Positions 1 through 12,399 of a DNA stretch of 64,000 nucleotides are shown piece after piece. Numbering within the stretch: the first letter of the stretch is position 1; every line of letters begins with the position of its first letter. The stretch is from Isoetes taiwanensis. Taxonomy: Eukaryota > Streptophyta > Lycopodiopsida > Isoetales > Isoetaceae. Position numbers and translations under genes: made by a program. Below the pieces are notes generated by a model, which searched no databases, was not told where the DNA came from, and saw only the letters and a program-made list of their open reading frames with translations. The stretch is taken from positions 2,209,477 through 2,273,476 of the forward strand of contig JAJEKV010000097.1 in the NCBI GenBank assembly GCA_021234155.1, read 5' to 3'.

Positions 1-410
1 GGCTACGTATTACATCAGGAACTCATAATGACCATATCCCCATCCTCACGCAAAATTTTATAGATGTCTCCGCTTTGATTCGAGCATAGTGGTAGCCCCG
101 ACCTTAAGTCTATCTGAGAAAACTCTTCGCCCTTGCAAACAATCCATCAAATCATCCGGACCGGTTAGCGATACTTGTTCTTGATGGTGCAATATCTCCG
201 GTGACTTCCATCCTCTTTCTGACAAAAAAGTAATCAAAATTCAATGGAGAGATGCTAGGTCTTATAAACCCTAGTGTACCTGCAACCCATGCAATTGCTT
301 CTTCAATTCCATCAACTCCCCGGGAGGTGACATTGTGTAGGGGTGCCTTACTTGTTGGCCTTGTTCCCTCAAGCAAGCTATTTCACACCTCTAATTCTCC
401 CAGAAGATGG
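1..410 (-). pseudogene. Ty3/gypsy reverse transcriptase remnant
   Basis: Minus-strand translation, pieced together over several frames, follows the N-terminal half of a Ty3/gypsy reverse transcriptase. A stretch reading GFIRPSISPLNF lies near 290-250 and corresponds to the family's GFIRPS.SPW block. Further on, an eroded RGYHYARIKAETSIKFCVR at about 105-50 corresponds to the family's SGYHQIRI..EDI.KTAF segment. A weak match to the following PFG block lies at the window edge. Stops and frameshifts are frequent, so this is a dead copy. It is cut by the window start; the catalytic YxDD would lie outside. The family assignment rests on the order of several degenerate blocks rather than one intact domain. 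Confidence 0.6.
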
Positions 411-2000
411 AAGTTGCTTGATCCGGACCGGGGAACAAATCATGGAATTCCTTCACTAGCTTGGCTATAGGCTTCGCGTACCTTGCTCAATGCTTTGGCC
501 TCCTTGTTTTCCTCTCTCGCTTCCTCGCTGCTCGCCAACTTCGGAAGCTTAAAAGAGCAGGAAGCCACTCTTGCTCCTTTCTTTATGCATCTAAGTAACT
601 TACTAGACATGCATTGTACATGATTGGGGTGAATTATTATCTCAATGATCTTGGCTATCCAAGGCCGTTATGCTGGCTTTTGCTTCCTACACACCACGCT
701 CTGGCTAAGGTATTCCATGCCTATGATCAAGTCAGACTTGTCGATGTTCATCACTTCCTCGCCTCATTCCAACGCGCTGATACCTCGCAAGTCTATGTCG
801 GTTGACCCTTTTTCCTCATAGAAGGCTTGATTGCCCCACTTGCCAACACAATAGGTCTAGGCTTGGACTTCAAGGCTTCAAATTTTAACATCTATACCCA
901 TCCTTGGCTAAGCAAAATTATGGTGCTCCTCAATTCTATTCAACAACACTTCAAATACTGCCTCACTTTCCAATCGCCAAGATGACTCGCATCACTCTCA
1001 AAGATTCTTAGAGTCAATGCGCTGAAATATGTGGCACTCAATTCTCGATGTAATTGCAAAGCATCTTCTTCGCCGCATCTCCTGCGTCTCGCCATCCTTC
1101 CTAGCTCTCTAACGCCACATTCATCGAAGGGGCAATTATGTGACCATATGGCCGGAAGCAACGGCCACAACCGCTTTTTAATACATTCTGCCTCTTCTTT
1201 AAATTGACATAAGAATCGCTTCACCGCTTGGGAGGTTTGAAACTGACCGCTTGCTCTTTGTCCCCGTTGACTTGCTTTGCCCCGCTACAAAATTTGCATT
1301 TCGCTCCTATAGTTTGCATTTTATCAGCAGAAGAACACCAACCATGTATCCTCATCACAAGGTTTCGCCAACTTTGCACATAGAGCCTCAACCTCATAAA
1401 CTCTTCTCAGATACTCTCGGATCGCCTTATTGCCCTACTCTAACCTCGCAGAATCAAGCATCATATGACACTCTAGTTCCCCGCACGTAATGATGCTTAA
1501 AATGCCTTAGAGAACTTCTTGAATCCGCAGCCTATCTCTAATCCATGGCCTTGCATAGCCTTCCTTTCCACCAAATTTCCGGTCGCTTTCCTCTTGAGGT
1601 TGACTGCTAAGCACCGCCTCTTGTTCCATTCCTTCATGCCATAGGCATTCCCATAATACTTCATTCTCATTCAACCAAGCCTCTGGCCCCGATTTCACCC
1701 TTAAAATTCGTAGATCAAAACATGTGTTTGATCGGGTAGGGTTTTTGCCTCAATTCGCTCAGATACCTGCCCGAAAAATAATGCGTCGTGGTGTTTGTTT
1801 TGACGCCGCTGCTAGGGTGCCGTATGAACTCCTCACCCGCTTGATACTCAAGCAAGAGGGGTGCTTGGAAGATCCAAGCTTTGAACCTCTTGCTTTAATT
1901 TTCATTACTACTTCATAATTGTGATAGCAGCAGGGGCATAGAGGCCCAAATCCAAAACTGAATGTAAGATAGTCTCAACTGAAAGCAGCAATGCTAAGAA
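411..2000 (-). mobile_element. Probable gag/protease part of the same Ty3/gypsy element
   Basis: This stretch continues upstream (minus strand) of the RT remnant. Near 510-430 an eroded LVKEFHDLFPGPDQA resembles the linker before RT in Ty3/gypsy polyproteins (family form LL.EF.D.FP). Beyond it only short, frame-broken ORFs remain and I could not place gag or protease motifs with confidence. A 29-bp unit (catctttgtgNaatggctta) is repeated in tandem at about 2074-2131. The outer limit at 2.0 kb is a guess; no LTR boundary was recognised. Confidence 0.35.
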
Positions 2001-5000
2001 ACAGAGTACAAGGCCCCGTGAAAGGCGGGTTATTGAGAAAGGAAGACTTCAGAGGTATGTTGGTAGTTTTAAGCATCTTTGTGCAATGGCTTAGGTTGGA
2101 TCATCTTTGTGTAATGGCTTAGGTTACGCTATGTCGTCAAGAAAATGCAATCAGCGCTCTCAAGCAGTTCTCGCTTCTAAGCCCATTATAGATTACTATC
2201 TCACCTAATGGTGAGAGCACTCCAACAAGATCCAAATTTGTGGAAAAAATACAATATAGCAATGCTCAAGCTGCCAAGATGGACTCGAAAAATAAGGCAC
2301 AAAATCACCTCCAAAAACTGTAAGTAAGAGGCAAATGAGGATGGTAATGAATAGTGCCGTCAAGCATGTAATAGTTGTGGACACCGCTCCATTTGAAGTC
2401 GACGATTTTGAGAAAGCAGAGGAGCCTAACTCAACCGTGAGTTTCAAGTCAATCAAAGTTCTTTTTTAAGTTTTCTTTAAGGGTCATATTATTTATGCAT
2501 GAGTAAGGAAAAAATGAGTTTGATCACGCCCCAGACTCTAGCATCACATTCGTGTATTTATAAAACCAGCTAGTAAATTTTGGCCTAGGCCTTAGATCAT
2601 AAGCTTAAATCAGAGATAAATATCATATATCACGCATCTATCACATATCACAAAGACTTTTGAGAAGCTTTGAGCTCTCAGACTTTTGAGCTCAAAGGCA
2701 ATCTCATGCACTCAATGCATTGGCACTAGTTGGCCGAAGCAGACCGCAAGGTCCGGTGTCATTGTTATGCTTTGCAAGTAGGTCGAGAATTGCCAACTCA
2801 ATCAACCAAGCAATTGGCTACATATATATTGAAGAGATAAAGTTGATCACTCGTGATACAACAAGGATGCATAAATTGCCTCCAAAAATCCTCGAGCAGC
2901 AAGTGTGTCCCTAAAGACAGTTGAAGATTGCAAGAACGCTTGCAACATGGCACATGGCATATTGCACCTAGTAAAGAAGATAGTAAGAGGAGCTTACAAC
3001 TTAACCGTGTCTTTGTGTTTTAATATCACGCTTCTAGCGAAGTTAAGTAGGAAAAATCCGCATGACTAAGTCTCACATCCATACTATAGCTTATGTTTAA
3101 ACTCTCAAAGAATTGAAACCTTATGCATGCCTCGCACAATTTAACTGGGTAGAACATGAACAGATATGCTCTCACAATCTAGTGTAACACTATTTTTAGC
3201 AGACATTTCGCTTAAGGTTGTGCTAAACATAATCGCTATATCCGCATAAAATTTAAATCAGTTCAAATTTGAGATAAATTAATACAATAGAGGTCCTGAT
3301 AAATATAGCTCAAGAAATAATATGTGCTGACATAAGAGGCCGGAACATGCAAAGGCTTAGTAGTGCGTAGGAGCAATGGTGCAAGCATAAACTCCACCAA
3401 TATGAACTTAAGGTATAGGGAAATGCAGGCTGTGCCCGGCCAGAATTAAATAGTCTAGTCTATGAGGAGATGGAGCCACTTCTTTCTACTTGAAGTAGCC
3501 TAAGATCACATGCAATGAGCCACTGGATTGATGAAGGCTATTGCCTGCTTGTAAAATTCAAGTGACACCGATTGCATATTTGAAATCTAGCTTCTAAATG
3601 TATTTTGCCAACAAGACAAATATGTTTTATGCGTTGCTTTCCGTGTCTTCCTAGAAAACCGCTTCACTCAAGGTATGCAGGATATGGGTTGATATAATGT
3701 TTTTCTAGTTTTCTGATTGTTTGCGGAGATGAACTCATTTGGCAATACCGCATTAAGGGCGTTGATGAGGATGAGGGCCCGTGACACCTTCTGCTCTCAT
3801 ATTTATCGTGAAATGTTGTGATATCCAAGGTATATAACAAGATCAAAGGCAGATTTTGTAGGCTTTTGCCTCGAGTAACATTAAATTTGTAGTTTAATCT
3901 ATAGGAACAATAATTGACTTCTATTGCACCTCTAGTGGAAAGTCGATAACAAGAAAGTGCTATATTACCGACTTCAATTGCTTTTTCTTCAGATCCTCAA
4001 GTTTGACTCCTTTTGTTGTTTTACATGCTTGATGGGCAGAACTTGAACCATTTCTAGCCAAGACCTGGTAATAAGTATATCCTTTTTGAAATTTGATTTA
4101 TGATGTATGTGAATTTAATGCGGGTTGCAAATTCCTTCTTATGTCTAATGTGGGCATTCTTAATCTCTATATAGGAGAGGCCCACCAATGTTAAGAGAAA
4201 CCAAGTCCGGAATAGGAGAAAGCCGCACCTGAGATACAACATATACATAAATAAACCTAAGGGACATGTAGGTAGGCTGCATTCATATGCTCGCTCTTTG
4301 AAGCAAAGTCGTCCATCCCTCGAGATGAGATCAGAGGGCATTTTACTACCATCACATCAAGTGTTGGATTGAGATCCCAATATGGGGGCCTTTTATGACC
4401 TTTGAGATTTCAAGACCGCGACTTAAGTAAAATCCACCACCCCGATCATACTCAGAATACATGTCCAAATTTTAATTATATACCATGAAGCATTTTGTTG
4501 TCCAAGATTTAATTATATGTCCGGACAGCATTCGGCTGACTTAACGCTAAACCGGCACGTTTGATGATTTGAACTCCGCTGGAAATCCCGGATGAACAAT
4601 TTTGATGAGCATAAAACATTCCGATAATAGAATGATTTTGATGAGCCCATTGAACATAAAACACATTCCGGGTGATTTAACATGAATCATCCGAGTTTAA
4701 AAAGTAAAGCTAACCGGCACCCGATGATAAGGCATTAATTCATGAATCGTATGTTCGCTCAACAAGATAAAATGTACCTATATGAAAAGCAAAAAGAACT
4801 CTACAGCGATTGTTTTGTCCACCTCCAACAAAGCTAATTCTCTCAAAGAGAAGATGGTGGCGTACAGTATGGACTGCTATTTCTTTAGTTCCTTATTCCA
4901 TAATCCATTTAGACATTCCTAAACCTATATGCACCATAAGCCTTTCTCAAGCTTGAAGTATCCTAGTAATTTTTACTCATTAAACTACAATTTGAAACAA

Positions 5001-5900
5001 TCCAATTAGTTTAGCCTTCCAAATAGTTTAGACATTCCTAAACCCATATGCATTCTACAACCTGGGCTCTTACAACCCTATACATTCCACAACTACAATG
5101 ATCCCTGAATGTTCATTATTTATTCAACGAAGGGACACATGCACGAAAAATTCTCGTGATCCTCAAGAGATAGATGCAATAGAGTCTTTAACCAACGACC
5201 GCTTTTAGACGAATGAAGATGAAATGTCTATTAAATACATTGTGAAATTTTTTTCCTTCTCCACAAACCATTTTTCTCCTAATACAATGCACAAACTCAA
5301 GTACAAGATCTGGGTAGGGTATGTAAACGAATATAGTCCTAAGCAAGATATCTACTGTGAGGGGGCAGTGGAAACTGGGTTTTCCTATTTACGATGTAGG
5401 GTTTTCGACTCCAAAAGTCGATACAAGGGGTTTTCTCGTGACTCCTGCAGCATCATGAGGTATCCCATGTGCCTAGGTGAAATCCCCGGCCTCTGCTTTC
5501 CATCCACCGTTGTCTCGAGAATCAAGCTTCAACTTCCCCGACTTCCAAACGCTGCTCAAGCAAGGAGTTGACTTTCTTCAAGTAGTCACCAATTATGCTC
5601 AGATCACGCTTGGGATCCCTCCCCATGGGTCATGCTTCCATCATCATTCCGGTCCCCTATCTCTGAGGCCTGAGTTGGAACTAGAGTTGAGGAACTGCAA
5701 GTAGGTGATCTCCTTCTCCTATGCCCTTCTTGCTTTGTTTGTTCGCGAAGGTGTAGTTTGAGTGTAGTTGGACATTCTAGTCTGCGCGCTTTGCTACCCC
5801 CACAAGAAAGCTCTTATCTCTCGATATCCGGATCTTATTTATATATCTCCTCAGTTGGTGTGTTTCAAACTCTAAAACACGCCTTGGTTGAAATCAGCTT
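2001..5900. other. Intergenic, no gene recognised
   Basis: AT-rich sequence with only short ORFs in all frames and no domain I could recognise. Short internal similarities exist, such as the repeated phrase agacttttgag near 2657-2700. It is probably decayed repeat DNA between two retroelement remains. Confidence 0.4.
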
Positions 5901-5929
5901 CTTATGTGTCAAGCTTCTTCCCCGAGGTT

Positions 5930-8900
5930 GTCAATCTTGTTCTACATTCCCGGGGTGTCAGTCAAGAAATACATTAGATTGCACTCTTATGATTAGCTTT
6001 TGTTTGTTATTGCATTGGTTTGTTTGATGATATAGTTAGGTTTTTCATAACTTATATTCATAAGGTACAATATTTTACAATCAATAATAGAGAGAAAAAA
6101 GTTTCAATCTATTCTGTAATCTTCTATATGCCGGGTTGTCTTCCAAGAACTTCTTCATTTGGGTCGTGCTAACCGCTCGCTTCCCAAGTTTTTGAGAATG
6201 TTGTTGGTCGCATTACCTTTGAAGTGCCGCCACCGTGTCTTCGATCCTTCTATCCGACGCGTAGGTCGCCTTTGATGGGTCGACCTCGCCATGGCTGCCT
6301 CAGATGGGGACTACTTAAGTCGAAGATGCTCAAAGACCGTGATGACATGGTCATGTTAGGGAGGCATCCGAGCATGCCTACCAAATCCCCGAGGCAATCG
6401 CGATAAAGACTCCTTCTTTTCCCCAGGCTGTAAACCGGGCTGTGGGCGATGCCTATTCGCCGCGAGGAGTGGAAGGTAGAACCTCGTGGCTTTGTCTTGT
6501 CCTCCTCAAGTCTCCTCTCCAGCCTGATCCCAGCCCCGTCTACCGTATATTCATCTCCCTCGGCATCAGCTATCATTTCCTCTCAGAAGTCACAAACATG
6601 GACCTCGAAGAGGTCAAGTTGGTGCCGCCTCTCTTTCTATCCGCCGGGCACTACCGCGAGGTGCTAGAAGTGTGAGTGCTGCCTTTTCCTCCTCGATGCC
6701 CATCTCGCCTCCTCGATGGCTATAAATTCTCCTCGGCGGGTAGTTCTATTGTGTCATCATCCGCTTGGATGCGGGTGTATGCCTCGGATGTCCGATGATG
6801 ATCGTCTGCGGTAAGTGTGGGCCTCCCTCGATGTTGATTGGGAAGTCCCCGCGGTCTCCGGGTTGATGAAGTCATCAAGGTCGGGCTATCGGGCATAGAA
6901 GCGTGCGTAAGCTCGCCCACCCTATAGCGTCCTCTCGGCTCACACTCGGGAGATTTTTATGTCGCGGTACCGGCCGATATTCCTCTCTCCTTGGATGATG
7001 ACCGAGGTTGGACCGATGATGCCTAACCTGAAGTGGAGGAGCCATCCTCGCATTTCAAACCTTCTTCTCAAGCCTTGAAGCTCTTCTTCTCGCCTCGGTT
7101 GTCTCTTTATATGCGGGTCATGTCGATGTGATGTTCCTCAATGTCATAGCCCGCTCAATGTTCATACTCCATGAGCATTTGCTCTTCCGCTTTCTCGCTT
7201 TGCGGGCTATGGATTCAACATCCGTAGGCCGAATGGAGGGTTTCCCCTTATCCGGGTTTGGGCTCTATGGGACAAAAAGATAGCTACAACCGGCAAGATA
7301 AGAAAAGTATCTCTTCCTACTTATGGATATGGTCATGTAATCCGGCATGAGCTGCTCTATTTTCTAAATACTTGTTCATGCTTGGGATATCATTCAGAGC
7401 TGCACTCCGAGGGTCGGCCCTAGGTGCAAAATAACCTATGCATGGGAAGTTATAATAGAGAAGATCCTTACCTTGATAGAATCTCATCATGATGGTAGAA
7501 GGGTGTGGTATTTATGGTAAGATCCACATCTATCTCCTTTGAAAATAGTGAAGACCGGAAGGATGTCACTACCACATGAGCAAGCATGCATGTACCATCA
7601 CTGATGAGGTGGCCATGATGTCATGCCGATGGGGTTATCAAACATATGTAGAAGTGCCTCTGGAGCTGAAAAATCACCTTTGGAGTGAGGACTCCATAGA
7701 GCAGGGATGCAATCGAGGGTTGTGGTCATATTTATAGGGCAAAACCCTAATTTGGAGAAAATTTTAGGGTTTGGAGAATGTCTATCACTTCAAGGTCCTA
7801 CTAAGCAATAGATAGGTAATCTAGGTCTGAAAGTACATCCTAATGATCCTATTGCAACAAATTTTATCTAATTTGGAGGTAGTTGGGATGAATTAGGGTT
7901 AATACTCGACCACTCACGCAGCTATGCATGAGAGGCATTTTTAAACTTTTTGAAATGGTCCTCAAGACTCTTGAGGGGTGGCCTCGCTTGGGGTCCTAGA
8001 TGGCTTTAAAATTATGATGTAAGGATAGAATGTTACTTATATCTCGCCGAACATTAAGGCGCAGCTTTGTGCCCTTACTTTCTAGATTTGGACAAGTCTA
8101 GACATAGATCATCGAATAAACACTGTGAAAGCCGGTGAGGCATTTTTAAACTTTTTTGAAATGGTCCTGGTGCACTCTGTGAGGGGTGACTTTAGCCAAA
8201 TTAACTAATTTCACTATACATGCCATTATTACAACCTTGTTAAATGCAATCTTACACTTTATAACTTTGATCAAAAACACTTTTTGTATTTACAAAATTT
8301 TTCATAATTACATTTTATTAGCAATCCTCCTCCTTTATGAACCTAGCTTAACTTCATATCTCTAGGCATACAGTGGACTCTTCGCATGGAGAGCACATGC
8401 TAGGAAATCTTCGCGCCGGACCAACTTCGCCGTACGGCTTCCCGCAATGTAAGCAACATATACATCATCTCTGCCACCGCTTTGTTCCTCGCCGCACTCC
8501 GCAGATTTCTCGGGTTAACTTAATGAAGCCTTTGAATCACAAAGGCGTAGCTCCTCCGGAAATGTCGAATCTCCGAGCAGCTTTTGCAACCAGGAGTCCA
8601 CTTCCTCCGGGCGGCGTGCTTCAAGGTGTTCTTCTTTGTTGGCCTTCCTCCCTTCACGCACGCTACCTTGTTTACTTCATAGTGTTTCGAAGTACTCCTC
8701 AGACATCTTTTTTTATGTATTGCTGGTACTCCTTCAAGTTCTTCTTGTACTCTCATGCTTGAGCATGTAGATTCCCAGGCCGTAGCCTTTGCTTGGGTCG
8801 CTTGTCGCCTTCTCGGCCATTTTCGTATAATGTGTCAAGAACTTCTTCATCATCATTGTTCAGATTTAGCTGTCCCGAGCCGCTACTGAACTCTCTGCGA

Positions 8901-11450
8901 CCTCCTCGACTTGGTATTCTGAGGAAGAAGATGGTGGCCTCGGTTAGTCCCCGCCCCTATATGGTGTAACCCCCTTTGCTTGGTGCCGCTGCTTTCCTTC
9001 TAGGGTTTCTTTGGCAGTTCGTGGTCCTTCCCTTTGGCCTCCTTCAATTTCTTATGCCCTTCAGACTTCTTTGTCGCCTCTTCATTTCCATTTTTTCTGA
9101 AGGCCGACGATTCAGCTCCTTCTGTGTGGCCGGTCCTCCCTTTATCCCTCCTTTCGTTGTCTTGATCCTCGCTTTTGAGCATCACCGTGGTTCTGAGGTT
9201 GTTCTGTTCGCTTTATCGCCGCTGGTCCTCCTCCTCAGCATATCCGGATTTCGTTGTTTTTCTTGTTCTGGTTCTCGCTTTGAGCCTCTCGGCCTTCTCT
9301 TGAGCCGTAAGAACTTAGCGCCAGGGGACCGTCTGGCATAACCACTGAGTTAGCTTTGCTTTATTTCCTGAGCCTGTAACCGCTTCTTCTTGGCCTGAGC
9401 AATTTTAGTTGGAGAAGAAAGGTGAAATGAAGAACCCTAAGGGTCTATCTATAGGGTCTCTGGGAGTTTTAGGTTTGGACCTACAATTTCATGTTATACC
9501 ATTATGTAAAGCATTAGTGTTTGCTAGATTAATACATCATTAGTTTTTCGCTGTGCACTATCACTCCTCACACAAGCATGAGCAGCTACTTTTAAAACTT
9601 TCTTTGGAAATGCTCAAGCACTCAAGGGAGGGCTACTCCTTTTGCTCTAATTTTAGTTTTCTATACGCTTAGTTAGAACATACATTCCTAGCTTAAATTT
9701 AAAATTTAAGCTACTCCTAAGCTATTAGATTACTTCCTATAATTATGCATTTATCTAGGGTCAAAATTGGTCAACCACTCAATAATGCTGGGCTTAAGAC
9801 CCTTGTTCGGGGTACCTCCTTGAAAAATGCCTCGGGTGTACTCCTTTGTGAGAGGGGTCACTCCCCACTGGCCAATTTTTTCGTATTTTCTACTATTCTT
9901 TCTAACTTAACATTATCCTACTCTTTTAATTGCTCTTAAAGATCGTAATTTTTTTTCCAATTTTTGGAGGTTCATGCTTTAAGCAGTTATTTCCAAGGCC
10001 GAAGGTCTACCGCTAGTCCTAACAGTGAATGGTCGCCCACTCTTGGTTCACAAGATCATGTATTCCATACCACTGCGGACACTTCTACTAATGATGCTCC
10101 CATTGTATTGAAAGGCTGGAAGTTCTATCTTTAGCAATGATCGGATGAGGAAGAATAGATAATATTTGTTCTGCCTTTCCCCTGACCGGCCCCAGCCATG
10201 GAAGCTGGAGTAAACGAAGCACATGACATCAAATGTAAACCGAAGTCACCTCGAAGGATGACTATACCATAGCATATATGTATAAACACATCAACAATAT
10301 CATCAATACATGGGAACTTCCAGTGGTATGGACTGACGGGCTGGGCCTCCTCCGTAAGTCATCGTGACAGTTCATAAGAATGGATTGGGCATAGGAACAT
10401 GGTCATGGGTAGTCCGCCCATCCGGGCCTCTCCCGCGGCACACTTTGCAAGTAGGTTGAAGAGTCTCAGGGACCGACCATACTCACTGTGCACGAGCCAA
10501 AGGCCATCGGCCGGGTTGCATCTCCCCATTCCGACATAAGGCAAGAGGAGAGTCACCTCCGCAGGCATGCATGCCCATCACAAAGGCTAGAGGGCTACCG
10601 CTCAGATTCGACTTTGAACCTTATTGAAGGTGACGATCACCAAGAGGTGTCGAAGCCATGCCTTTGCCCACGCGCTGGCAAACCATTAAGCCTAGCCCGG
10701 CACATCCCCTCGGGGTAGGCCTTGCACATCGAGGGATCAATCGCTGATGGGGACAGTCCCACACTATCGGTCTAGCCCCCTCACCACAACCGGGCTCTTG
10801 TACAAAATGCAATGAATTGGGAATTAATGAGGTTATCTAAAATTATCTAATGAAGGTTTTAGGGCCTCACGCCTTCCCACATACAATGTGAGGGCATAGA
10901 ATGGAACAATATCATCATAAACTTAACCCAGATACCGAATATTTAATCTATCTACCTAAACATACATGGTTAGGTTCATTCAAGACTATCTCAGCTCATT
11001 ACCGCTAAGAGTCGGCTTTGCACAACTAAATCACAAGTTACCCGGATCCTCGGCTTGCTTCAGCCTCTCCCTAATCGCATCCATGCCTTTCTCGTTTCTG
11101 CTGAAGACAAATGCCCTCGAGATAACTATTGTGCAAATGCATCAAGCGGGCGCTCGATAATGCGAATAGCAGCCTTGACTTTACCTAATGGTCCAAGGAA
11201 GCCAAAATGTTTAAAATGGAAAGGTTTAGGTTTCCCCTTTGTATAGTTTACATGAACTTTTAAGTTTAGGGTTAGAAGCTTAATCAATGGGGTTTTGCCA
11301 CTTGGCAAAGGGTTTAATTGCATATGTTTAATATACATGTGTAACATACCAGGTTGCCCCTAGGCTTAACCTCTTACGGCTCTCAAGTACTTGCCATGTG
11401 GTAACATGTACGCAGACGTGGCAAGATTCGTGATAAGCCGGAACGCCACA
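5930..11450 (-). mobile_element. Large LTR-type element, copy 1 (decayed)
   Basis: This block matches 34250-41194 in the same order over its whole length, as diverged blocks. Examples are the phrase gattgcactcttatgattag (5975 and 34293), gggttgtcttccaagaact (6133 and 34481), a segment around ttatggatatggtcat (7322 and 36251) and the tail gcatatgtttA-TAgacatg (11320 and 41047). The best reading frames lie on the minus strand and encode charged, low-complexity segments (for example 9185-9000, rich in E, K and R), as in a gag or spacer region. No RT or integrase was found inside. I infer a non-autonomous or gutted LTR element on the minus strand. The outer limits are where the match to copy 2 stops. 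Confidence 0.5.
10000..11450 (-). repeat. LTR-like block at the end of copy 1
   Basis: This 1.4 kb segment recurs, diverged, at 39690-41194, more weakly at 32780-33950, and (interrupted) at 51401-53568. Shared landmarks in order are a cgaaggrtg..cat phrase, cactttgcaagtaggytga, a line with gatcaccaagag, cctagcccg, and a gggctcttgtrcaaaatgca phrase. The plus-strand end reads ggaacgccaca, so the minus strand would begin TGTGGCGTTCC, compatible with the TG start of an LTR. Presence both beside internal regions and apart from them is what LTRs and solo LTRs would show. No primer-binding site could be confirmed next to it. Confidence 0.45.
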
Positions 11451-11479
11451 TTATCCTTTTGTTGAGTCTGTTTGAGCAT

Positions 11480-12060
11480 CTCTTCCTTTTGATCCATTGA
11501 CGCATCGTAGTATCAATATCTTGGTCTCAACATCATCTTTTCCAACAAATGAGGTTGACTATGATCATTTTGAGGTTCGAGATGGACTTCTATTTCACAT
11601 TGACTTCTCGATATTCTCGATGGTGCTCATTGACTTCAAGTTAATATGCATTCTCGTTGATTCTCTTCCTCGCCAGGGGCCATTTTGGGATTGCCAAAAC
11701 TCGAACTTATTGCTCGAGATCCATTGCGGCTAAGTCTTCATTAATCAAGTTGAGACTTTGTATGCTTATGTGATATTTGGTCGTCGCGGCAAAGCTCCAA
11801 GTTTTCTACGATGTCTTTATTATTTGGTCGATTGGGAAGGTTACTCACCAAGTGATAGAACCCTCGAAGCTCGTTAACTGACCAATGCTCCTCGATAAAG
11901 TTGCGTAGAGTTTCACCGACGCATTCCGATAGTTAAAGTTTGAATATTCCAGCCCAAATTGGTGGACTCGTCACCGTAGGAGAGGAATGGTGTGATGATT
12001 ATACGGTATTTGTATCATACGAAAGCATCATACTTATATATGGTCGCCACACAAAATGCG
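11480..12060 (+). pseudogene. Ty3/gypsy chromovirus integrase tail with chromodomain, decayed
   Basis: In one plus-strand frame starting at 11830 the translation reads DWEGYSPSDRTLEAR, a stop, LTNAPR, a stop, then VEFHRRIPIVK. This follows the chromodomain that closes chromovirus integrases (family form WEGY..SDRTWEPR.NLTNAP.L..EFHRR.P). Just upstream, 11540-11600 gives YDHFEVRDGLLFH, which resembles the linker ahead of the integrase zinc finger. Most of the integrase core is missing or scrambled, so only the tail can be called. It lies against the end of copy 1 but on the opposite strand, so it belongs to a different insertion. Confidence 0.6.
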
Positions 12061-12399
12061 AAAGAATAGTTGTACGAAGGGTTTGAACTCAACGCTTTAG
12101 TTAGAGTCGAAAGCACCTTTGCCAAGTGGGGCGCTACCAATATTATTAAAGATATTCCCCACGCCTTCCCTCATATGTAGGCTTGATTCTCGTGAGTGTT
12201 CTAGAACATTCAAAAACCTACATGCGTGCACACACAACACTTGGCTTGATCTCATCCATTGGAGTGGCGCCAGCTTGACCGTTTCACGATATATAAGGAG
12301 TGTTAACTTTGTCGAACCATTCCGTTCAACGTCAGCTCTTCTTTGAGCCTTCAGGCATCTCGCCTCATGTCTCGCTTGCCTTCGAAGCTATTGTACTCT

